Assembly (NCBI GenBank): GCA_963576475.1 | Contig: OY754978.1 | Span: 19,351,678-19,415,677, forward strand | From: Molanna angustata | Taxonomy: Eukaryota > Arthropoda > Insecta > Trichoptera > Molannidae | Direction: 5' to 3' | DNA: 64,000 bases | Part shown: positions 48,046-58,318 of the stretch, piece by piece | Numbering within the stretch: the stretch's first letter is position 1 | Layout of the letters: every line of letters begins with the position of its first letter | Notes under the pieces: generated by a model | Told to the model about the DNA's origin: nothing | Database searches by the model: none | What the model saw: the letters and a program-made list of their open reading frames with translations, nothing else | Position numbers and translations under genes: made by a program

Positions 48046-49039
48046 TCCACATTTACCATTCCGCATTATGTTTCCGGTTGGCTCTCTGATTGGTTGAGGT
48101 CTCGTAGTATGGAGTCAAATGAGCTGTGAAATTTTATTTTAAATGCAATAAATTAAATAAAAAATGTGAATTTAATTTATAATAATTTATAATTGAATTT
48201 ATAAAGCAACTCGCTCACGCGAGTCGCTATTATTATTATACACAAACTTAAACCTAACCTAAGAATGCAGAAAAGAAGAGCTGGGACTAGACGCTACTCA
48301 CATTCACCATTCCGTATTCTGTTTCCGGTTGGCTCTCTGATTGGTTGAGATCTCGTAGTACTAAGTCAAATGAGAATATAAATTTAATCCAACTGTCGAC
48401 TCGTTCAAGAGAATGAAATTCTATTTATTTATTTATTTACTATAATTTACAAAATCATTGAAAAAAACCGAAACACCCCAACTAGAAAATATAATTTTCT
48501 ATAAAAAATATCTTTATTGTAGAAGTAAATCTCAATTTTTTTTAACAATTTTTATAAAAATTGAATTTAGTTACGACATCACTTCATACAAGTTGTATGG
48601 CAGTCGCCTATACAAAATATGTAAGAAGATTTAATAGTTTGATACTTAAATCTTCAAACATACATACATACTATCATGCTGTTTTCATATTCTGGGTAGA
48701 AAAAAGGACTGACCTCCATACTTGACATACATACCTACATACCAACACATGTAGGTATGTATGTCCTATCTTGACATACATACCTACATGTGTTGTATAG
48801 AAAATAAAAATCCTAAAATATTCAATAATTTGGATTTATGAGTTTATAGTTTGGTACTTATTTTTCAACTATACCTACATACTATCACTATCGACAGATG
48901 GATCTCATGTGTTACATGCAACTAGTTTACAATAATTTGTAATTCAATTTATAAAACAACTATTATTATTATTATGACAAACTTAAGCCTAACCTAAGAA
49001 TACAGAAAAGAAAAGCTGGGACTTAGACGCTACTGTTTT
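48046..49039 (+). repeat. segmental tandem duplication, second copy interrupted
   Basis: Blocks TTTCCGGTTGGCTCTCTGAT with TGGTTGAGGTCTCGTAGTA (48046-48125) and CTTAAACCTAACCTAAGAAT with GCAGAAAAGAAGAGCTGGGA (48170-48294) recur at 48299-48387 and 48926-49039. The second copy is split by the family-D element at 48388-48925. It looks like non-repetitive host DNA duplicated locally. Confidence 0.85.
48388..48925 (+). mobile_element. Helentron/DINE-1-like element D3, internally deleted
   Basis: It starts TCCAACTGTCGACTCGTTC and ends CATGTGTTACATGCAACTAG, flanked by A and T. The GT tract and 5' half of the body are missing. The body resumes at GAAACACCCCAACTAG. A local inverted duplication lies at about 48723-48765. 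The first copy of the surrounding duplication provides an empty site. Confidence 0.85.
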
Positions 49040-49834
49040 GGTCCTACATAGCGAGAAGTAAAACAACTTAGTATGTCTCTATACAGTCATGTCTGTATTA
49101 AAGATAAATGTATATGTCTTACGGATTAATACTTCTATAGTTGTATTGTGTATAAGTTGAAATTAGTTATATATTCAATTCGTGCCATTTACTGGCAATA
49201 AAATATACCAAATTGACATAGTGCTTTATTAATATTTTGAATTATAGCGTTGACGAGAAATACGGGTATGTACAAGTAACATAAAATTGAGGTAAAATTC
49301 AACGTAAATAAGCAACAAACACGTGTTTAGCATAAGTCAATGTTAAAATAAATCCATTAAAATTGCTATCTGCGATAATCAAGTGATTTTAAAAATTTAT
49401 TTGAAAATTATGCTCTCCTTAAAATTAACAGCCAGTCGGCACGCGTTTAATTTAGTGAAAAACCCTGTTATTGGACGTTTAATGGATAATTGGAGTGTTT
49501 CTGTTAAAACCTACCATAATAATGGACTTGAAATTATTTCTGAAAAAAAAATCCATTTTATTATTTTGTTTAGTTTACACGCACTCTATACAAATGTTTT
49601 GTGGTAGGTTGATTTTGGTTTGCGAAATGAAATACAATTGAGAGATTAATATTCGTTAGGTTTCCGAATAATGGTGATTTCTTATAGCAAAAGAACAGAT
49701 CAGAGGCTTCGTATATTGGATGACTGAAATAAATTAATTTTAGACTGTTTAAAAATACTTTTTCAAAATACGGTATATTTATTTCCCCATCAAACCTTAA
49801 TATAATCGTTCATGTAAAATAAATAATAATATGT
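49040..49834. other. no other recognised feature
   Basis: Apart from the possible exon at 49410, only a retroposon-like tail near 49190 (GTGCCATTTACTGGCAATAA). Confidence 0.4.
49410..49530 (+). CDS. possible first exon with mitochondrial-type presequence
   Basis: ATG at 49410 opens MLSLKLTASRHAFNLVKNPV and continues IGRLMDNWSVSVKTYHNNGL. The N-terminus is rich in Arg/Lys/Ser/Leu without acids, as in mitochondrial targeting peptides. Downstream the frame becomes K/I/F-rich until a stop at 49607. No second exon, homologue or splice pair is identified, and chance is a real alternative. Confidence 0.2.
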
Positions 49835-49932
49835 GTCAAATATGTGTCAAGATAGAAAAAAATGTAGCGTTCGGTTCTCACTGTCTACCCCATAAGGGAC
49901 AATACGTGCTAGTATGTATATATGTAGTAATA
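49835..49932 (+). repeat. LINE family H, extreme 3' end
   Basis: GTGTCAAGATAGAAAAAAAT, GTAGCGTTCGGTTCTCACTG, TCTACCCCATAAGGGACAAT and a TATGTATATATG tail match the last 100 bp of the copy at 57.4-57.5 kb. Confidence 0.65.
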
Positions 49933-52009
49933 TTCTCTTTCATACTATTCGCCGTAACAATAATACGCAAATTGATGAGTTCATGATTCCATCACCTCTT
50001 GGCAAGTAGTTCAAATGATACCTCTCTGATAGAAGGATTTTATCTGATCTCTTGCTGCTCTATAGAATAATCAATTACTAATTTAGCTCCTCTTACCTTG
50101 TTAGTCAGATACATTACCATATTCCTATAAGGAATAACCGCCAAAGTATAACATTCCTATGTAAGATGTTCAATACTAATTATAATTTGCATAACTCACC
50201 GATTAATAGAATTCATCGGTTGGGCAATGATTATGGTTATCTGACTGATGTACTCTCACTTTATTAAGCACTATAAGGACACTTTATTGAAACATTTACA
50301 AAAACATACCCTCCAATAAAATGTGTAATTTTCTGGTTTGCATATTTATATGTATACAATTTAATAGAAAATAAAGAAGTTTGTAATTCAATTATACTAT
50401 TGACTTCTTTTTCTTATATTATGTTGATTAGTTTTTCCTTTTTTATATGTAAGTTTATTATTGTATTATTTTCGATATGTGTTATTTTCGATATTGTATA
50501 TTATTGTATTATTTTTGATTTTGTTTTCGATATGTGTTTGTATATTTGTAAGTAAAGGGCATTAAATGCCGTAAATGATTAAATAAACATGGTACCACCC
50601 CAGAATTAGTTTATTTCTAATGAAAAATGAATCATCGAATTCGGACGACGCGACGTGGTAAACAAAGATTATCAATTGCAGTCGATTTTGTAAATCGAAG
50701 AGTTTGATAGTTTTCCTGATGAGTTTTATCATCAGAATTCGATAAATTGTATATGTGTAATCAATCATCTCTGAAGCAGTCCCTTCCCATTTGAAAAGGA
50801 GTCATTAAAATTGGATAATGTGCTAAAGAATTACTATCGCTGAAGGGAAAATTGAAGAGATTGATGATTTTCACATGGACGCTACAGTAAAATATTGACC
50901 AAATTGAAAACAAACCAATTGGAAGATTTCCCCTGGTTTCGCCAATGTATTGATGAGGAGGTAAAGTGACGGTATGTATGTGGCTGGATTGGATGTTAGT
51001 GGAATAAATTCCGCCTTCCCATTACCCAGTACAAATGCCCTTTTCCTACCTACATACATTATCCATCTTTACCCGCAACAATAATATCATCGCCGCTCAG
51101 TACCAAACGCATGCATTTCTTCAGTATCAACTTGAACCTCGCATAATTAACAATTCCGCATTGTTCGCCTGAGCAAAAAACAATACGATTATCGTGCACG
51201 CGTCGCATATCAGTTTAATAAATATTTTCATCTCGCTAATTATCCGATCTGTGCTTGTGTACTCAATATTTAAGTGTATTTAAGTATTTCGTCACCACGT
51301 CATCAGGAGCTGAGAGGAATGTTCCAGAGTCTTTCAGCCTTCCACATTCCTACAGGTAGGAAATTTGTTTCACTTAATCAGTCAATCAATCTGGTTTGAG
51401 TCATTTCGCATTCCGTTAATATTTGTCTATTCCAAATATAGGTGAAACCACGCACCCATTAAAAAATTCCTCACACACAATAATATAAATTCAACAACAA
51501 ATTCAGTAAAATATTTAATTACGCATCCGCCACATCATCCTCTTTTTAATGAAAAAATAATGATCGTAATCGGACAACGCGGTAAAAAGTTATCGCTCAA
51601 CAAACATAAAAAAATCACGTCAAATTGATAATCTCCTCCTTTTATGAAAGTCGGTAATTAATAAGAGTTGGTAATAGCGAGTTTTAAATAGATATATAAT
51701 TCATATAAGCCTAGTTCTTGGTTCTATTTTTTCCATTTGGATTTCTTTTGACAGGTGGAGTTTTATCCTTCAAAATATTTTGTTGTAATATTTAGATGAG
51801 TCATAAGGGTGTGGAAAAAAATTATGATATTTTTTTAAAGAAATCATTCAATTGGTAATAATAGCCTTATTATATCTGAGAAGATATGAAGTACCCAACT
51901 GATTTACAGAGATATTTAGGTACTTGAAACATATATTTTGTATATTTAAACAACAAAAATACCCATAAATATGTATTTTAAATATTTTTTACTCATTACG
52001 TGAAATCCA
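49933..52009. other. no recognised feature
   Basis: About 2 kb of AT-rich DNA. A tail GGGCATTAAATGCCGTAAAT, then AAATAAACAT, at 50548-50590 may be a retroposon end. No gene is supported. Confidence 0.45.
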
Positions 52010-52300
52010 AAACCTTGAACTGGATTTTTAGTGACAAACTTTTAACATCTCAATAGAGACGAAGTTGGGAAATTATAGATGAACCAGGAACTCAAGGCAC
52101 CTACAGGGCTTACGACCTGTCATCGGCTGGTTTACGTGACCACTTAATGCGCTTGCGCAACGTTCACCAATTATGCCTTCTTATTGACTTCCCTTATCAA
52201 TCTTAAAAGCTTGTCAGCAAAAATATCATTTGACTTCCGACAGGGAAAAAATCCAATGTTTACGTATGTATATGCAATAGAAAAAATCATATTATTATAT
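52010..52300 (+). mobile_element. family-A MITE, long copy
   Basis: ACTTTTAACATCTCAATAGA, GACGAAGTTGGG, CCAGGAACTCAAGGCACCTA, GGGCTTACGACCTGTCATCG, GCGCTTGCGCAACGTTCACC, then the inverted end GACAGGGAAAAAATCCAATG and TTTACGTATGTATATGCAAT. No ORF. The superfamily is unknown. Confidence 0.75.
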
Positions 52301-52984
52301 TATTAAGAATTATATTATTAAGAAAGTAGGTACTAAAGATACAATAGACAAATGAAAAGATACGGAAATTGCATCTTTTTAGACTCCCCACTATATCCCC
52401 TTGGAGTATTAAGGAGTAAAAATAGATGTCTCTTTAATTTTTGATGAGCTCAGTCAAGTCTACCTAAATACCACAACATAAAAAATTACTAAGTACCTTC
52501 ACCGTATATGTTTTCAAAGCGCATTGTCATTATATCAAACTAGCCCGTATAGTTTGATTTAATAAATGAGTTATATGTTTTAAAGCGTGGAGTCGACTGT
52601 GTATAACGAGTCGATTATGAACACGTGATATAATAAAAATTCCTAATACGATCTTCGACATTAATCAGCTTTGGATATAATTTGCTACCTGTTAGACAGC
52701 TCAGCAGGGTAACTGGCTCTATATGCGGGTTTGATATTACGTATATTATTTTTAAACTAGTTTTATTTAATATCATTTTGGTATCACGCTTAAACGCAAT
52801 TAATTAAGTTATATATTTTGAGGTAGATAATTAATATCACACTAGGCAAGGTGAAATAAACGAAAAACTAATATATTTTGTCGACTTTTTAATGACGCCT
52901 TCACAAATAAATAATTCGTTTTTAGTAAATTTATCGCAGAGGTTAATCTGTTTTCAAATTTATCGGAGATATTTCGAACATCGT
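52301..52984. other. no recognised feature
   Basis: AT-rich; nothing matched. Confidence 0.4.
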
Positions 52985-53160
52985 TTTAACTCCTCACTAC
53001 CCCAAGGGAATATAGTGAGGAGTTATGAATTCGCATTTTTAAGGTTATTTTTTATTGCAGATTATTAACAAGTATCATGCTGAGATTGTTTTCAGAAAAT
53101 TTCATCACAATGTATCTGTGTATAATTTGTTCTCTATGATTATGTGTTATGTGATATGTG
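52985..53160 (+). repeat. family-C-like terminal fragment with hairpin
   Basis: TAACTCCTCACTA pairs with TAGTGAGGAGTTA around CCCCAAGGGAATA. Next come ATGAATTCGCATTTTTAAGG and AACAAGTATCATGCTGAGA, resembling the 6.57-kb family-C start. Confidence 0.5.
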
Positions 53161-53261
53161 CTATTAACTACTATATACGTCGCGGCGTGTTTATTCTACT
53201 TTATTGATTAAAGACTAAAGTACTCCTACGATTATTTTAAAATTTTGTAAATTTGTATACG

Positions 53262-53756
53262 CTAGTTGCATGTAACACATGAGATCCAACTGTCGATAGC
53301 GATAGTATGTTTAGTTGAAGAATAAGAATAAAACTATAAACCCATAAATCCAAATTATTGAAAATTTTAACACATGTTTGTATGTATGTCAAGATAGGAC
53401 AGTATGGAGGTCAGTCCTCTTTTCCTACCCGGAATATGAAAACAGCATGATGCGGTTCTGTATGTATGTTTGGAGATTAAGTACCTATCAAACTATTAAG
53501 TCTTCTTATATATTGTGTGTAGGCTACTACCATACAAATTGTATGAAACAATGTCGTCACTAAATTCAATTTTTATAAAAATTGTTAAAAAAAAATTGTA
53601 ATAAATATTTTGAATTTGTAAATATTTTTTATAGTAAATTAAATTATCTAGTTGGGGTGTTTCAGCTTTTTTCGATATTTTTAAAAAGTTTGGAAATCTC
53701 ATAAATTTATCATAAAAAAATATTTTTCTTAATAAAAAATGTTTGAGAAACCCTGG
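53262..53756 (-). mobile_element. Helentron/DINE-1-like element D4, 5'-truncated
   Basis: Its 3' end (CATGTGTTACATGCAACTAG on minus) and about 490 bp of body are present, and it stops at GAGAAACCCTGG. Within it, a plus frame reads CQDRTVWRSVLFSYPEYENS, which resembles the C-terminus of LINE family H. Confidence 0.8.
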
Positions 53757-54163
53757 TATTTAAAAGCAGTGTCGGTTTTGTGTTTTAATCACCATCAAAC
53801 TAGGCAAAGCCTGTGTTATGATTGCTTTTTTATTTCAATATTTATTATTTATTTATTTACATTTTATCACACCATATTTATAATGACGACAACAATTATA
53901 TTCAATTATGAACCAGGTGATTGTTCCCGTTCCACACTAAATATGTACACAATGTCAACTTTCTGTACTCACAATCATTACATCAACAAACATATGGGCT
54001 CACACAAAACAGATCAACCAGGTCCCAGAATCCGCCATAATATGTCATAAATGCAATCTCTGACGCGATTTTTATTTCAAAGAGACTACTTAACTATGTT
54101 GTTTAATAAAACATTAAATATATTTAAAACTTTAATTTTATATTAATAATCAGAAAACTAGTA
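53757..54163. other. no firm feature; possible family-G tail
   Basis: The reverse complement near 53795-53870 has AACACAGGCTTTGCCTAGTT and (AAATAAAT), recalling family G. Nothing else before the pogo-like element. Confidence 0.4.
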
Positions 54164-54173
54164 GGGGCAAGTA

Positions 54174-54417
54174 GTGTACCTTTGAACAAATCGCTATAAA
54201 ATGACTTTATATTTTTATATCTTAATAACCATTTAACATACTAGAATAATATATATATCATTGGATTCGCAATAATGTTATTTATCAAATATATATTTTT
54301 AGTTTCAGAAAATCTCAAAAACCCATTTGATATAATAATTTAAGTGAAACATTAATATTTTGTTCACAGGTACACTCATGTGTTTACCTTCGAACACCAT
54401 GATGTGTACCTTCGAAC
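54174..54417. promoter_or_regulatory. left subterminal GTACCTTCGAAC-type repeats
   Basis: The terminal motif GTGTACCTTTGAAC recurs at 54381-54396 and 54403-54417 (TACCTTCGAAC), with a shorter inverted ACAGGTACACTC at 54366-54377. Clustered copies of the TIR core just inside the end look like extra transposase-binding sites (inference). Confidence 0.65.
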
Positions 54418-54592
54418 ATAAACAGAGATTCAGGAAACTCAAACAAAACGCACGCAGATGTATATAAGAAATTTATTTATAAAATAAAATTTTATAAAAC
54501 TCTACAAATTTTTATAAAAAGAAATATAAAAAGTCATGCAAATATGTAGGTATTATAAAAACAATAAATTTAAAATATTTTACGTGAATTTA

Positions 54593-54916
54593 TTATATCA
54601 AACTATTGTTTGCAATTCGAGCAAGCGTTTCAGAATCTACAGAAGAGTCCGAGTCTGTAGAATCGTGTGAAATTTTAAAACATCTATGACACAGAAAACC
54701 ATCATTATCTTCTTTGATGGGAATGTTATGCCTATGAAGTTTTGGAATACATGATTCATGAAAATAACACTTACATGCATCACATATGATTGCTTTGCTT
54801 TTGTCACAAAGTTTTTTGCATTCGCTGCAAGTAATCAAAGTGATGTCCTGGAGTATTTTTATATTTTTACTGGTTGTCGGCAAATTTTCTTGCTTCTTCG
54901 TGGTCTTTGCTAATAT
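54593..54916 (-). pseudogene. PHD zinc finger, C-terminal domain of pogo-like transposase
   Basis: Counting from the first residue at 54883, the zinc ligands are C19-x2-C22-x11-C34-x2-C37-x4-H42-x2-C45-x19-C65-x2-C68, an exact C4HC3 PHD pattern. An acidic Ser/Asp tail (DSTDSDSSVDSE) and a stop follow. There is no ATG at 54883 (TTG). The frame is open upstream (PKLKILAKTTKKQENLPTTS) and would join the transposase by a one-base shift near 54930, so it is read as the transposase C-terminus rather than a separate gene. Confidence 0.75.
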
Positions 54917-54917
54917 T

Positions 54918-56105
54918 TTAAGTTTTGGTAGTTTTCTTTGTTGTATTTCCAGAGTTTTTTTTTAGAATCTCTAATTTCTCAGGAGTGTCAGTTAATATTC
55001 TGGTTTTTCCTTGCTTTCTACCACCTCGAACCTGGTTTAATTTTCTAGGTGGAGCCTTAGGAAAAGGACGAACCACTTCAGGAGTAATTTGAAAATCAAT
55101 TATATTTTCGTTTCTCTTCGCCTCTTCCTGATTGTGAGGTTGGGATAAGGCTGGTTCTTCTTGTTTGGGTGTTTTATCATTGTCATTGACAACTTCTGGT
55201 CTGTCAGTAACAGATGAGGACAAAAAGTCCTCATCAGTAAAAATGGTGTCAGAAAAGGGACATATTCCAGTAGCTCGGAAACCGTTTGTTATATTTTTTG
55301 GAATAAATGCGGACTGGTATGATTTAGCCATTATTTCTGATACATCGTAGATCGTTATTGTTTTTCCCGGATTGTTTATCATAAAATTATCGCATTCTCG
55401 GCTATAAAAGTTTTTGAACGGTCCATAAACGGAGCGATCTAGAGGTTGTAGCCGGTGTGATGTATGTGGAGGCAATGTGAGAATGTGTATGTTATTATTT
55501 TTAGCTTTATCAATGATTTCCATGGATATATGGGACTCGTGATTGTCCAAAATTAATAACACAGGATAGTCATTTGTCGGTTTGCTGTTGGCTATGAAAT
55601 GCTCCAAATATTTTATGAAAATGCTAGTGCAAGACCATCCAGATTTATTTGCAACTCCAATTGCACCCGCTGGAGCATTTTTCATCATCATGTCTTTGAA
55701 AAATACTCTTGGGAACACTAATAATGGAGGTATTCTGTCACCTGCTGCATTTATTCCATTTATCATAGTAATATTTTCACCTCGTTCACCAGATGTCACC
55801 TTCCCTAATTGTCTAATAGATTTCGGTGCAAGAACTTTATGTGGTTTGTGTACTGTTGACATTCCTGTTTCGTCTACATTGTATATATCTTGTGGACGAA
55901 AATTATGACGTTGCATAATTGTTTTGAGATTATGATAAAATGCCTGAATATTGCTTCGATTAAAACTAGTGGCTCGGCCAAGACTAGTGGCTTCAGGTTT
56001 GCGTAAACTCAGGTCAGGAAACCTTTTCCTGTAACATGTTAACCAATCTCTTCCTGCCTTTTTTTCCCTTATCCAGGATTGAGGAATTTTTTTTTGATCA
56101 TCTGG
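54918..56105 (-). pseudogene. pogo-type transposase, DDE catalytic domain
   Basis: The 332-residue frame from 55916 contains the triad D15 (YNVDETG), D124 (LLILDNHESH) and D160 (HRLQPLDRSVYGPFK), with 35 residues between the last two (DD35D). The open frame extends upstream of that Met through RKRFPDLSLRKPEATSLGRA to about 56105, joining the HTH part by a one-base shift in an A run. The C-terminal linker is basic and proline-rich. All three catalytic residues are intact. The family is the DDE_1/pogo group shared with CENP-B and jerky-like proteins. Confidence 0.9.
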
Positions 56106-56443
56106 TAAATCTTTTTTAATGCAATAAAAAAATCGTATGCCAAAACTCTAATATCCGTAGTTGTGAGCCCATAATGCAAAAATGCTGATTGTTTTATGTA
56201 TTCGTACAGCATCCTTTCTTCTTCTTGAATAAATACTTTTTTAACTGCGTAATTAGGAGACTCAATATGGACATCGTTTTGATTTTTTAATAATTTTAGA
56301 TATTTAAATACTGTTGTAGGCTTTACATTAAATTTTTCTGCTGCTTTTCGTACTGATGTTCCTTTTCGGCATTCTTCAACAGCTTTTTCCAAGTGTTCAT
56401 TAGAAATTGGATTTCTTTTTACACCAGTTTTGCTCCTCGGCAC
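56069..56443 (-). pseudogene. pogo-type transposase, N-terminal HTH (psq-like)
   Basis: Residues about 16-50 (EHLEKAVEECRKGTSVRKAA and EKFNVKPTTVFKYLK) form a pipsqueak/CENP-B-like helix-turn-helix, the DNA-binding head of pogo transposases. A region with ADIRVLAYDF-like spacing follows. The frame slips at a poly-A run (about 56105-56120). The first codon is GTG, immediately preceded by a pyrimidine tract and CAG, suggesting a 3' splice site with the real start in an upstream exon, or a lost ATG. Confidence 0.85.
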
Positions 56444-56648
56444 TGAAAAAAAAATACTCTATAACACCTACATAATAATAATAATTTATTTGTTGTGCTT
56501 AAATATTTTAAAATTTCAAAAAGATTTGCACTATTTGGCTACAAATATGTAAAGAAAAAGAGAAGAAAGAAAATAAAATAAACAAAGAACACATTATTAC
56601 ATATGTACCTACACATTCAACGTTGTGTGTACCTAAGAAGGGAGTATC

Positions 56649-57058
56649 GTGTGTACCTTCGAACTGTTCAAAGGTACACGCACTACTCTGTTCAAAGGTA
56701 CACGCAGACCATAAATACAATGAATCGTCAGTTTAAATATTTTGAGGTTATGCATTTCAAAACAAAATGCTACATAATGTAGGGTATTAACTAAAGCCCC
56801 AGGTAAATAAATAGAATTCATAAATTATGTACATTAAATTGTGTAAAACAAGTACAAAATATTGACGAAAAACTTACTTTTTGCATCAAAATTCTTCAAA
56901 GATAGTTAATAAACCAACGCTGTCAACGAAGCACTTGACGTTAAAACAGTGTTGCTATATTAGAAAAAACTTTGTAAAAACAGTGTTCCCCTAATTAATT
57001 ATTTTGCAATTTACGAGTTATAGAGATTGTTTGAAGGTACACGCGTTCGAAGGTACAC
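56649..57058. promoter_or_regulatory. right subterminal GTACCTTCGAAC-type repeats
   Basis: Motif copies: 56649-56664 direct; 56665-56680 and 56690-56705 inverted (TGTTCAAAGGTACACG twice); 57030-57043 and 57045-57058 inverted. Partial GTGTACCT lies at about 56627-56634. Spacing is irregular. These mirror the left-end repeats. Confidence 0.65.
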
Positions 57059-57149
57059 TACTTGCCCCTACATACATTTATACAATATAAATGTACATGA
57101 ATATGAATATTAAAAAATGAATATTAAATTCTATTTTTATTGTCATTGA

Positions 57150-57530
57150 TCTTATGTTTATTTGTTTTATATCATGTAGGTACTTGAAGAAAGATGTCAT
57201 TACTAGAATGAAAGTGAACACATTGAGATTGTTTGGTCACATGGGGAGAATGAATGAGGAGCGCCTGACGAAGAAAATATACAGAGCGGAAAGGAATGGA
57301 ATGAGAGATCGGAGACGCCCAAGAAAGGGATGGCACTACCATGTGAACGAAATTTTGAAAGACGGAAATGTTAGAAGTGTGAGCAATAGACGAACATGTA
57401 TGAGACGATGCATGAATGTGGACGAGGCGAGGGATGCGTGCCAGGATAGAAAAATGTGGCGTTCGGTTCTCTCTGCCTACCCCGCAAGGGACATGGCGTG
57501 ATGGTATGTATGTATGTATGTAGGTACTTT
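57150..57530 (+). pseudogene. LINE family H, C-terminus and 3' end
   Basis: The open frame to 57501 reads RMKVNTLRLFGHMGRMNEER, then RRRPRKGWHYHVNEILKDGN, RRTCMRRCMNVDEARDACQD and RKMWRSVLSAYPARDMA. After the stop come GATGGTATGTATGTATGTAT and the tail. RMKVN-LR-FGH--RM-EERL is an RTE/CR1-like LINE C-terminal block. 5'-truncated, otherwise uninterrupted, so the youngest H copy here. Confidence 0.8.
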
Positions 57531-57808
57531 GTATTTTTTAAATAATGTTATAGATAATGTAGATGAACAATCCCTAGGATATTTGTTGATTACTTTTACT
57601 ATCACTTTTATATTATTACAAAATAATTTTGTGTACCTATATTAAAATATATATACACGAAAAACTTGATTAGGAGCTCCGTAATCTAATACCTACTATT
57701 TATTCAGTTGTATATTTTTGCATGTAAAAAGGTGATTCAAAATTACAGTTCCTCCTCCTTGCCTATTTTTTGCGAATAATCTATTTATCTATTTTGAAAA
57801 AGACTAAT

Positions 57809-57926
57809 GGTCGTATTACAAGAGTTATTTGAGAAAAATGTAAGAAAAAGGTAAGGTCCCGTACTGCGAGAAAAGGGACCTCAACTTTTTCTTACATTAT
57901 TCTTAAATAACTCTCGTAATACGACC
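57809..57926. repeat. foldback element, 52-bp arms
   Basis: 57809-57860 and 57875-57926 are near-perfect complements (GGTCGTATTACAAGAGTTAT... and its inverse) around a 14-nt loop. Confidence 0.85.
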
Positions 57927-57930
57927 CTAA

Positions 57931-58318
57931 GTACCATTGTGCCAAATTGATAAAAATTCGCATTGCAAAGACAATCTCCATCCGTACCTCGGGGTTGGTT
58001 AATATGGTTAGTTGGTAGGTTGATAGGTTGTTTTAAGTACTATAATGTATTAGTAAATATTTACCATATTTAAATCTTATTCATTTCATCATTCATGAAG
58101 CTGGAAAAATCGATTTTTGTATATAATATGTCATCTATCTCCATCGATCCATAGTTGACCGCAAAACTGATCATATCTGGGATTTGAACATTGCTGAATA
58201 CCAATCAAAATCCTAAGCTATGTTAACATTTTTTTCATGCTTGTACCTACAGCTAAAAAAAATATTGGTAAAATTAAATAATCATACAACGAAAAATTCG
58301 TATTAATAAATTAATAAC
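57931..58318. other. no recognised feature
   Basis: AT-rich spacer. Confidence 0.4.

Larger units (their letters stand above)
54164..57068 (-). mobile_element. pogo-family DNA transposon, near complete, 2,905 bp
   Basis: The TIRs GGGGCAAGTAGTGTACCTT then YGAAC (24 bp, one mismatch) lie at 54164-54187 and, inverted, at 57045-57068. A TA duplication (54162-54163, 57069-57070) is the target of the Tc1/mariner-pogo superfamily. A transposase gene runs on the minus strand: HTH, DD35D catalytic domain and a C-terminal PHD finger. Two single-base frameshifts break it, so this copy is probably inactive, but its termini look recent. Confidence 0.93.

Noticed and set aside
55165..55908. Plus-strand ORFs of 61 and 108 residues
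   Set aside because: Antisense shadows of the transposase frame.
54918..55916. Host CENP-B- or jerky-like gene
   Set aside because: TIRs, TA duplication and frameshifts show a transposon copy rather than a domesticated gene.
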